Source: Opisthocomus hoazin
Lineage: Eukaryota > Chordata > Aves > Opisthocomiformes > Opisthocomidae
Assembly (NCBI RefSeq): GCF_030867145.1
Contig: NC_134415.1
Location: 13,556,417-13,620,416 of the forward strand
DNA length: 64,000 nucleotides
Direction: 5' to 3'
The translations under genes and the position numbers were made by a program. Below are positions 38,301 to 45,500 of this stretch, one piece after another (position 1 is the first letter of the stretch; every line of letters starts with the position of its first letter). The notes below the pieces were generated by a model. It saw only the letters and a program-made list of their open reading frames with translations, made no database searches and had not been told where the DNA came from.

Positions 38301-41300
38301 TAAAGTTACTCTGAAATACATGCTTCAGTCAAACACAAGCTACTGAGGCAGCGCGGTTGGTCATAACACATAGGAAGGCAGAACAGCTAGCGCGGCGGTC
38401 CTTTGAAAATCTGTGTTTCTCAATTATGGACTACCATACCTCTAATCAAAACTTCCCTTCCGCATGCATGTTTGGTGTAATAGATGAGACAAAATTAGGA
38501 ATGATAAAAGATTCCCTGTGGAGAGAAAGAAGTCACTAAATTATGCAACAATATACAAAGAAACTTTTCTCTGTTTCAGACAAACATGAAGGAAATACAG
38601 ATGTCAGGTGATCAGTAGTAAAAGTAGGAGTAAATTATAAATATATTCTGTTAATCAAAAGTGGAACAGCTTTATTCACTTCAAAACTGTAAAGTCAGAA
38701 AAACTGCAGTAGGCTACATCCATTAAGTAAATGTAATTTTATTATTGATCGGTTGTATGTTTTACTCGTTATACTTGCAATCAGGTTTAACCATGACAGT
38801 ATTTAAAACTGTTGTTAGATTATTTCCAGTAAAGATAACAAATTGAAAAAATAAAATAAAGTCTGGCTGTTCTATTAAAGTACTGAACCTCTTTGCAAAT
38901 ACTATGTGCTGATTAAATGCCCTAACCCAGTGTGACCAGGACTCCCTGCTCCCAACCCCTCATAATATGGTTAACGTAGAACATAGAATCATTAAGGTTG
39001 GAAAAGACCTCTGAGATCATCAAGTCCAACCGTCAAGTTGGTTACCATCAAGGCTAGCATAATCAATGCCATTTTATAAGGCAAACAGCCATAATACATA
39101 AGCATGCTGTCCTTGTATCAATCCCCCACTTCTTTCTAACCGTTTTTGACCCGTGCAATAAGACAGTTTGCCCACCAGCATTGTCGCCAGGATGTGGTGG
39201 CATCCGTTACAGAACAGGGAAGGCTAACAGCACATGAGATCCTGCCTATAAAATCCAGCAGCTGCAAGTGGGCTTAGACAGGAACTGCTTCTGGACGGCA
39301 AAGCCTGTGGTCAGGGGTGGTCAGGGATGCCTCCACCGTCATCTCTGTCATCTTCCTCTGAAGACCAGGTGAGTAACTCCAGTTCTTTTAGGTGAAGTTT
39401 GAGTCTAAATTACAATTATTCTATCATACACTGATTATTAAGAATTTGACCCGACTGCAGAGGGTCCAAGTGACTAAAAAGCCTAGATAAATAAAAATTC
39501 TAAAAAAGAAAGCTGTGCAAATTATTAGAAATTGTGCTTAACTGTACACTAAGATAATTGCTAAAAACTCTGTGTGGCAAAAAGCTATCTAACTGCTAGA
39601 AATTGTAGATAACAGTAAGCTATGCTGATTGTTAAAATTTTTATGTAGTAATAAAGCTTTCGTTACAACCACAAACCTGTGGCCACTGGTCATTCTACCA
39701 AGGATCCCTCAAAGAACCTGCCCATCTCCATAGCGTCAGGTGATGCCCAGAAAAACTCCTAATTTGCAATATTTGTGGCTCTTTTACATAACAATAGAGC
39801 GCTAATATTTAGTACAGAATTTCAAATATTGATTGATCCAGCTGAATCTCAGAATGGCTTGCACAAGAAGAGGCTGCACACTGTAAGAATAATGCTAGAG
39901 TAACATGCGGTATTAAAAACAAAATTGTTTGTTATACAGACTTGGTTAAAACAAGGGCTTTTATTTTTACAAGCGAAAAGGGAAAATGTATACTTCAGCC
40001 ACAGATGAGAAGACCCCCAAGTTATCTGAGAAACTAAGAAAATGTACAAAAACACAATGCTTCTGCCGAAGTCTAGCGGTGATGTTGAAAAAGAAGCCAC
40101 TGGCTCAAGAGATGTGCGCATACCGGTAGTGCAACACCTCTTCCAGTTGTCTAGCGGTGCTCGTTGATTTCTGTGTTTCTGAAACAATCAGAAACTCTTG
40201 AGACTAGTAGAATGCATTAAATTAAATATAACTACATATAATTACTACAACTAGCTTTCTGGGTGCCAAATGTGTCATAGGCAGTGTCCTCCAGCTAACT
40301 TGGTGCAGTAAAGACAATGTTAGTGATAACGAATATATCTCTAACATAGTATTTTAGCAGTTTAAACCATTCTCTGTTCTAAAGTTATCTACGACAGCCT
40401 AGAGTTTCTATCCCTAAACTGTCTGTAAAGATACTGCTTCTGGGTTTTCAACATATTTTGGTTGAGTTACAAATACTAATTTCTGAACAACTATTACATG
40501 AATGTTGTCTATTTCTAGGAAGCAAAATGAAAACTAGAGATGGGAATTGGGGTAAAAAATGGAAAACCAAGTCAGAAAAACTTTTGCCTCAGAAGTTACG
40601 TAGCTCTTGACTACGTAACGGCATAAGGTCATCACATGCACTTGCCATCCGTGAGAAGTCAGCTTCTTCCGTGGACAGAAAACCAAAAGTCAAATCCCCC
40701 ATAAAAGAACTCCACAGAAAACGGAGGAGGAGCAGCAGATAAAACACGCTCAGCTCCGCGTGTCAGAAGATTACGCGATACACTCCGGAACCGAGCCCCG
40801 CTGGCTGCAGAGCCAGGTGACGGCCGCAGCGCCGCGTCCCCCCGGAGTTACCGCCGGCAGCGGGTCAGAACTCTGCTTGTTTCTTTGAGCTCCTGATTAG
40901 CCGATACAGGATTAATTAGTGGCAGCGTTCACTGGCGCCCGGCACGACACAGTTTCGAAGAAGGACAGGAGACGAGTCGGTGCCGCGGCGGTGAGGCGGG
41001 AGCGGCGAACTGGGGACGAGGACCCAGCTTTAGCGCGGCGGCAGCGGCAGCCCGCGGCGGCCCGCTCCCGCCTCCCCACGCCTGTCCCGCCGCTCGCCTC
41101 CCGCCCGCGGCAGCCGCAGTGGCTTCACCCGAAGCTTTGCTCCGGCTGAGGGAAACCTCGTTCTATTCCTTTTTTTTTTTTTTTTTGTAAGACAAAAACC
41201 CAAAGCGCGCACAGCCCCGCTTCAGGCACCCGAGTACCCCGGGACGGGGGGCAGAGGCCACCCGCACCGGCCCCGACGCCCGGAGCGCAGCCCGCCGGCG

Positions 41301-41703
41301 GGCGTGAGGAGGATGCTGCGCCCGAGCCCTGCCCCAGCCGCGCCGCCCAGCCCGGCCCCCGGCCGCGCCCGCTCCCCCCCCTCCCCGGGGGGCGCGGCGG
41401 GAGCCCTGCCCGGCGGCGGTACCTGTAGAAGTAGTGCCAGCAGAAGAGGCAGCAGAGCAGGCGGCAGCCGAGCGGTTCGAGGCGCGGCGGGCCGCGCAGC
41501 GCCAGCAGCAGCGCGGGCACCAGGAAGGCGGGCAGCTCCTGCAGGAACCAGGCGCAGCGCGCCGGCAGCCGGCCCCGGCGGCACGGCCGCTCCTCGTGCT
41601 TCCCGTAGCGGGACGGCACCCGCAGGTACAGCGAGAGCTGCAGCAGCGCTAGGGCGCCCAGCAGCGAGCTGAGGGCCAGCACCAGGCTGGGGAAGCACTG
41701 CAT
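17330..41703 (-). CDS. SRD5A2: Steroid 5-alpha-reductase 2, five coding exons, intact
   Basis: The enzyme uses NADPH to reduce the delta-4,5 double bond of testosterone (giving dihydrotestosterone) and related 3-oxo-delta4 steroids, in the endoplasmic-reticulum membrane. Joining 41703-41423, 21319-21156, 19263-19162, 18126-17976 and 17396-17330 gives 765 nt, 254 codons plus TAA, with GT/AG at every intron. Recognisable blocks are YGKH near residue 33, WFLQELP at 52-58, HYFYR at 90-94, GYYLIYCAEYP at 127-137, NIHSD at 160-164, LRKPGE at 170-175, GGLFTYVSGAN at 183-193, HHHRYYLK at 230-237 and the C-terminal PKSRKALIPF. Residues known from the family to contact steroid or NADPH are present: E56 (E57 in human), Y91, N160, D164, R171, N193, E197, R227, H231 and Y235. 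The protein is hydrophobic throughout, as expected of a multi-pass membrane enzyme. The paralogue SRD5A1 is excluded by length and by the SRD5A2-type GYYLIYCAEYP and KALIPF blocks. Confidence 0.97.
17397..17975 (-). other. SRD5A2: SRD5A2 intron 4 (0.6 kb)
   Basis: A phase-2 intron of 579 bp, GT...AG. Nothing else was recognised in it. Confidence 0.9.
17976..18126 (-). CDS. SRD5A2: SRD5A2 coding exon 4
   Basis: 151 nt, matching the conserved exon length. The acceptor is GATGCAG|GGGGAC and the donor CATCACAG|GTATCA. It encodes residues 183-233: GGLFTYVSGANYFGEI (N193, E197), EWFGFAIATWSLPA, the hydrophobic FAFAFFTLCCIG stretch, then R227 and the HHH cluster at 230-232. This is the most conserved part of the protein and was the easiest exon to recognise. 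Confidence 0.97.
18127..19161 (-). other. SRD5A2: SRD5A2 intron 3 (1.0 kb)
   Basis: A phase-1 intron, GT...AG, with no recognisable element. A TTCGAATC string near 18797 resembles a tRNA B box but has no matching A box or cloverleaf. Confidence 0.9.
19162..19263 (-). CDS. SRD5A2: SRD5A2 coding exon 3
   Basis: 102 nt, matching the conserved exon length. The acceptor is TTTCTTAG|GCCTCC and the donor CCTCAAG|GTATAT. It encodes residues 149-183: a hydrophobic segment followed by GMGINIHSD and LRQLRKPGE, then YKIPQ. N160, D164 and R171 lie in the cofactor-binding part of the family. Both flanking introns are phase 1. Confidence 0.96.
19264..21155 (-). other. SRD5A2: SRD5A2 intron 2 (1.9 kb)
   Basis: A phase-1 intron, GT...AG. 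It contains ordinary AT-rich sequence with a strongly AT-rich stretch around 20240-20290. I saw no repeat or RNA gene in it. Confidence 0.9.
21156..21319 (-). CDS. SRD5A2: SRD5A2 coding exon 2
   Basis: 164 nt, the same length as the mammalian exon. The acceptor is CTACCTTAG|GACATT and the donor ACATCAG|GTAATT. It encodes residues 94 (split) to 149 (split), including TRGRP, FCIYNGFLQGYY, IYCAEYP and TDIRF (R145). Position 114, arginine in human SRD5A2 as I recall it, is phenylalanine here; the position is also not arginine in SRD5A1, so this is not evidence of damage. Confidence 0.96.
28322..28357. repeat. Perfect 12-bp inverted repeat
   Basis: GCTTCTCTGTGA (28322-28333) and TCACAGAGAAGC (28346-28357) are perfect reverse complements separated by 12 nt. 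The hairpin lies inside the decayed CR1 and is not part of the element's known structure as far as I can tell. Confidence 0.9.
28628..28818 (-). mobile_element. Younger CR1 LINE fragment nested in the old CR1
   Basis: The plus strand reads ATCACAGAATGGTAAGGGTT, then CCCCCCTGCCATGAGCAGGA, CACCAGACCAGGTTGCTCAG, CTCTGGGCAACCTGTGCCAG and GCCTCACCACCCTCATGG, so the element is reversed. The 7-mer TGAAGGA occurs immediately on both sides (28621-28627 and 28819-28825), and the old CR1 reads continuously across the junction once the insert and one copy are removed. Confidence 0.9.
31360..31379. repeat. T7A13 homopolymer junction
   Basis: A run of seven T is followed directly by thirteen A. No adjoining retroposed sequence was recognised. 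Confidence 0.9.
32528..32668 (+). mobile_element. CR1 LINE 3'-end fragment
   Basis: The plus strand reads GGAGATATTCAAGACCCGCC, then GGACAAGGTCCTGTGCAGCC, GTAGGTGACCCTGCTTCAGC, GACTAGATGACCCACAGAGG and TCTTCCAACCCCGAACATTC, ending in GATTCTGTGAG. It is nearly identical in its last 100 bases to the inverted copy at 3917-4110, so both derive from one subfamily. Confidence 0.92.
33635..33728 (+). repeat. 46/48-bp tandem duplication
   Basis: Two adjacent copies start TATCAGTGA and end CAGAGCAAAC. Copy one is 33635-33680 and copy two 33681-33728. They are identical except for two extra bases (CA after TATCAGTGA) in the second copy and the last base. This is a recent local duplication within intron 1. 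Confidence 0.93.
34525..34670 (+). mobile_element. Possible decayed CR1 endonuclease fragment
   Basis: One plus-strand frame here reads YINLRNLGKN, then KLDISITETLWNESQ, which resembles the start of the CR1-type apurinic endonuclease domain (the family has an N-terminal Y-N-R-S-x-G-N-K stretch followed by ITETWW). The rest of the frame (34430-34846) does not match. The similarity is short and could be fortuitous. Confidence 0.35.
36665..36691 (+). repeat. (CAG)9 trinucleotide microsatellite
   Basis: Nine uninterrupted CAG units lie in intron 1 of SRD5A2. On the SRD5A2 sense strand the tract is (CTG)9. Plus-strand frames through it read polyglutamine or polyalanine but have no support as genes. 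It is likely polymorphic in length. Confidence 0.95.
38110..38360 (+). mobile_element. Old CR1 LINE 3' fragment
   Basis: The plus strand contains GTGGATTCTCCATC, then GGGTCTTCAGATCAAGACTT and CATGCTTCAGTCAAACACAA, in the order found near the 3' end of old sauropsid CR1 copies. The terminal repeat is missing. The ATTCTCCATC motif is duplicated within 30 bases, a small internal duplication. Confidence 0.65.
38981..39037 (-). mobile_element. CR1 LINE extreme 3' tail fragment
   Basis: The plus strand reads CATAGAATCATTAAGGTTGG, then AAAAGACCTCTGAGATCATC and AAGTCCAACC, the reversed last 55 or so bases of a CR1. The homology stops abruptly after CCAACCGTCAAG, so it is a very short 5'-truncated copy or is interrupted there. 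Confidence 0.8.
39190..39750 (+). mobile_element. LTR-like block with TATA box, internal repeats and poly(A) signal
   Basis: In order on the plus strand: a TATA-like CCTATAAAAT at about 39244, a donor-like CAGGTGAGT at 39367, degenerate repeats of about 70 bp between 39430 and 39665 sharing TAGAAATTGT...TAAC...GATTGTTAAAA...AAGCT, then AATAAAGCTTTC (39650) and a GT-rich stretch 25 nt on. This arrangement suggests a solo LTR of an endogenous retroelement. No matching termini, target duplication, primer site or internal gene were identified, so it could equally be an unrelated promoter-like sequence. Confidence 0.3.
40595..40619. promoter_or_regulatory. Perfect inverted repeat with two bZIP-like sites
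   Basis: GTTACGTAG (40595-40603) and CTACGTAAC (40611-40619) are perfect reverse complements with a 7-nt spacer. Each arm is one base off the PAR-bZIP/E4BP4 consensus RTTAYGTAAY. The site lies in intron 1 about 800 bp after exon 1, at the edge of the CpG island. A regulatory role is inferred only from position and motif. Confidence 0.4.
41170..41186 (+). repeat. T17 homopolymer
   Basis: Seventeen T residues on the plus strand (A17 in the SRD5A2 sense strand) lie inside the GC-rich island, about 235 bp into intron 1. Confidence 0.95.
41423..41703 (-). CDS. SRD5A2: SRD5A2 coding exon 1
   Basis: This exon encodes residues 1-93 plus two bases of codon 94. The ATG at 41703-41701 has G at -3 (GAGCCATGC), and no upstream in-frame ATG gives a family-like extension. 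The donor reads TTCTACAG|GTACCG. The sequence contains the first hydrophobic segment, YGKH, the catalytic-glutamate motif FLQELP (E56) and HYFYR with Y91. Relative to human, one residue is missing before the glutamate and one is gained before Y91, so the numbering re-aligns. The open frame runs on past the donor to 41125, but that tail is intron. Confidence 0.96.
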
Positions 41704-41780
41704 GGCTCGGGGGCGGGCGCGGCCGCCGGGCGCAGCCAGGGGCGCCGAGGGGAACGGCCCTCGGCCCGCGCCGGCCCCGG

Positions 41781-41790
41781 CCTTATTAGA
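41781..41790 (-). promoter_or_regulatory. TATA-like AT-rich element upstream of SRD5A2 ATG
   Basis: On the minus strand the sequence CTCTAATAAGG stands out as the only AT-rich patch within otherwise GC-rich DNA, about 80 bases upstream of the start codon. If it positions initiation about 30 bases downstream, the 5' UTR would be about 50 nt. This is inference from position and composition. Confidence 0.3.
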
Positions 41791-42560
41791 GCCGCGGCGG
41801 TCACCCCGCCCCGCCGCGCTGCCTCCCGCCGCCCGGGCTCGTCAGAGGGCGCAGCCCCTCTCTCAGGCGGCCCTGCCCGCCCCGAGGGGAGCCGCCGGCC
41901 CGGGGAGGTGTTGCCGGGCCTGGCCCGGCGCGGCCCCGCTGGCCCACCCGGGGTCGCCGGGCACCGTGGGGCGGTGACTCGGCCCGCGGGGCTCCCGTCA
42001 CCGTGAGCGGCCGCCCGGCCACCTGCGCCGTGCCGCCTGAGCAGCCCGCCGGGCGGAGAGCGGGGGAGAGCGCGGCTGAAGGCCGGACGGGCAGCAGCGG
42101 GTAGAGCTGCCTGTGGCACCTACCCAGTCCGAAGCCCGCCGGTCCGACAGCTCCAGCTCGTGTTAGGCGTAACCAAAGCACGTTTAAGCTTTTTAAGCGC
42201 CCCAAGTTTTAGTAAAGATGGTGCGAGTGCAAGTCCTAGCTCTGCGGTGCGCTCGGGAGCCCTTCGGTCTCAGCCAGCACCAGGCGGTTTTGGCAGTGGT
42301 TCCCCTAAAGCCGCAGCCCGGGAAGCGGGCTCTCGCCTGCCGGTTTCCCCAGAGCCCTTCCTCTGGCAGGGACTGTCCGGGCGCTGAGCTCCTGCGGGAG
42401 GGCGAGCAGAATGCTGAGCTCTGTCTTGCCACTGGCCGTTACGGCACAGCACCTCCAGACCGCCAGCCACGGCTGCATCCAGCTCGTTTCGCAGCTTCGC
42501 TGGGGAAGGCAGTTGGCCTCGGCTCCGCAAAGGGCTGGGCACCACTGAAACGGCCTTGGG

Positions 42561-45500
42561 GAGAAGAGGTGGCAACTGCTTTTTATTCAAAGCCTGAGTG
42601 GCGGATGCGCTAGTCTAGGACGAGGGGAGGCTTGGGTTCAGTCGCCTGCTCTGTTTAAGGGGATTCTCCTTCTGCAGAGGCTGACCAAACCGCCAGGCCA
42701 CAGACTATGCCGTAGGCCAGGAGGCACCTGCCCTCTTACCTTGGCTGTTCTAAGGGGCAGTTACTTAAAACCGAGGAGCGGAGCTCTTTCAGCCACGGAC
42801 AGTTTCTCCCTTATCCTTGTAGAGTGTTGTAGTCGCTCAGGTCACGTTCGTTGCAGTAAGTAAAATGAGTCAAGGCTTTTCTGGCCCGGGAGACGTGTGG
42901 CATATGACGGCTGTCAGCCACATGTCAGAGCACTCTTCCCTCACAGAAGATGCCCGTTTGCCTCCAAGCTGCCAGCTGGAGACTGCCTCTGGCACGCGCG
43001 GTCTCCCAGCTGTGTATAAAGGAGGGCTGGCTGATCTGGACCAGACCCGTGCCGGGTATGCTAGCCATAAAACAGCATAGGCGACAGGAGGCTAGTGGCA
43101 TAGGCATCTGCCTTTGAGAAACGGTTCCTGGCTGTGAAACAGCAGTGGAGGAAGGTGCCTGTTCCATGAAGCAAATCAGATCTCAATAGTTAGCTGGGGA
43201 TGCTTGTGGGAATCACTGCAAAAGTACGCTTTGTATTCAAACTAAAACTATAAAGGAGGCACAGCGTGAGAATTAGAAGGGGCTGTGATCTGAAACACGG
43301 CGCTGGTAGCTTTGGGTAGTCCCCTGCTCGTCATCCTGGTCAGCTGGATTCAAGCTGGAAGGGCCCAGTTCTACTCATTTACAGGGGAAGACAAATGGGT
43401 TGGGAATTATTCTAGTGATTAAAAAGTGAGCTAGTCACATAGTAACCATTTCCAGTCCATGGAAAGAAGGAAGCACCTTTAAGGTGAGGTTCATCTCATC
43501 CAAAGAGGTAATAAAACAAATAAATGAATCATAATGTAGAAAAGCCTGTTTCTCTCTGTTGGCTCTAAAAGGTGTCTAGAGAAATGTGTCAGGAGAACTG
43601 AATCCCACTCTTGCTCTGTAAGTTAGAGCTCTGAAGTAATTTCTGTGGACAGACACTCCTCTCAGTTAAGTACCACAGCGTTTGTGTTTGTTGTTGGAAA
43701 CAAAGACTGCGTGATTAATCATCACATTCAACCGCTGGACAAACCTTTCCCTGAGAATTCCTTCTTCTTGCCTAAGTGCCACATCAGGGATTGCGATGAG
43801 AAAGGTGAAAGCAGTGCTGCAGAAGCATTCTTTGTATACATCAGTGGGTTATGAGAAGGCGGCAAGGTGCAGTGCTGAAAGAGCATGGTTTGTATAGGAT
43901 CACCAAAACTTTGTTTTAAACCAAACTTTATTTTTCCCATGGGTACACATGTGGATGTTCATTCCACCAGCCCAACAGTGCACCAGGCAGTAAAAAAGAA
44001 TCTTGCCCTCAAATTATCTCGAGCCAGCATGATCAAGCTACAAAACACAGACCATTTAACTCAGACTTTTTCTCCTCCAATACATTACAGATATTCTGAA
44101 TGCTTTGTAATGTCTCAACAGTAAATAATTCGGTGGGAGTATGTGTTGGAAAAAATACTTGAACAGTGAAGTGTTTGCAGGCCTGCTGAATTTGAAGGGA
44201 GAGTGCAAAAACGTACAGTCTAAGATAGTTTGCGTATCTCATAAAGCGTCAGAACTCTTGTCTTATTGTATCTTTAAGAAAAAAATCCAGCTCTTCTGAA
44301 GAATTGACTTGTACAGAATGTACAGGAGGTACAAAATGAGGTATGTCAGGGGTATACATATATAAATAGGAACTATCTGGAGAAAAACTGGTCATTTATA
44401 CATCTAGATTTCTGTGGATTTAAGAAGCTTTTCAGAAGAAAATTGTAGATGGAAATCAAGGTGGTTTTGTACTACTGCAGGTCTCTCCCCTGAGTTCAGG
44501 AGGTAGCCAGGAATAGGTATGGCCCACAGCAGAATCCCAGAATGGCTGGAGTGTCTCGTGCCCAAAGCACAGCCTGCCTTCTGACATTCCTGTGTCGCCT
44601 CTGATCCCATGGTCTATGTCCCTGCTTCGGTGGCTATGGCTGAGAACAGAATAGTTCTGTTTGGTTGCCTTTCTGTGGTCTGGAGAAGTTTCTTGGCTGA
44701 GAGAGCTCCTGTAAACCAGAATCAGAGCACAGTGGAAGTAAGAAGTGGTCTGTCACTTTTACCAAAAGGACCTGGAGCTTGGGTGTAGAGAGTACCACTA
44801 GGTGTGCAGTCCTTGCAGTTACATACACGTAATCTTTAGGAAGGGCTGCAGGATTAAGTTCTGAATGAGAACACGCAATAAGAAAAAGAGTTGTGTAAGG
44901 TAGTTCCTTAGGTCTCCCAGAAGCTATATGTGCAGTGGTGCAATTTTGTACAAATACCTTTCCAGTGCTGACATGAAAGTAGCTAGACAGAAGTTAAGAA
45001 ACATTGGGAGCTGCAGCTGACACTTCGCTTTACATCATACATATCCTGAGCTGAATAGGAAACTGTTCATTTCCCCAAGGTCCATTTCCTATTGTGCTGT
45101 CCTCATATAATTTTTTAATGTCGCGGGAGCACAGAGCTAATAATCCCATGTAGGCATTTCCCTCTCTTCATTATTTGGCAGACATTGTCATCTGCTGACA
45201 TAAGAGGCTGCACAACTGTCACTTTGCATCATGTGTTAGATCCAGCAGGTGAAATTTAAAACATTTAAAAGAAGAGAAAATTGTTTTCATTTTCCTTCAG
45301 TCAAAGATGTTGGTGCATATAAAGAGTAGGAACCAAACAACATATGGTTAGTAAAACTACATTTCTAAAGGCCTGTTCTGTGACTTGTGCAAGCAACTGT
45401 AGAAAAGCAATTAGAACTGCAGAAGTGTGCATTAACTTGGCTTGAAATTTAATAAATAAGCTGCTGCTGTTATTTGTACTCCTAGCACTGATGGAAGTGT

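Larger units (their letters stand above)
21320..41422 (-). other. SRD5A2: SRD5A2 intron 1 (20.1 kb)
   Basis: A phase-2 intron with GT at 41422-41421 and AG at 21321-21320. It holds several CR1 pieces (27.83-29.13, 28.63-28.82, 32.53-32.67, possibly 34.5, 38.11-38.36, 38.98-39.04 kb), an LTR-like block (about 39.19-39.75 kb), a (CAG)9 tract and a 46/48-bp tandem duplication. A T17 run (41170-41186) lies just inside the 5' end. Stretches 21.3-27.8 and 29.1-32.5 kb show no recognisable element. No nested coding gene was found. Confidence 0.9.
40780..42560. promoter_or_regulatory. CpG island over SRD5A2 exon 1
   Basis: The sequence changes abruptly from AT-rich DNA to very GC-rich, CpG-dense DNA and back again. 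The island covers exon 1, the start of intron 1 and roughly 850 bases upstream of the ATG. GC-box-like GGGCGG and CCCGCC strings are frequent, for example around 41710 and 41810. This is the expected promoter region of the gene. Bounds were judged by eye. Divergent plus-strand transcription is possible but not shown. Confidence 0.85.

Noticed and set aside
41125..41422. Continuation of the exon 1 frame to 192 codons
   Set aside because: Family homology stops exactly at the GT donor after HYFYR and resumes in exon 2, so the tail is intron 1.
41304..41672. Plus-strand Ala/Pro/Arg-rich frame across exon 1
   Set aside because: Antisense shadow of the CpG-rich SRD5A2 exon.
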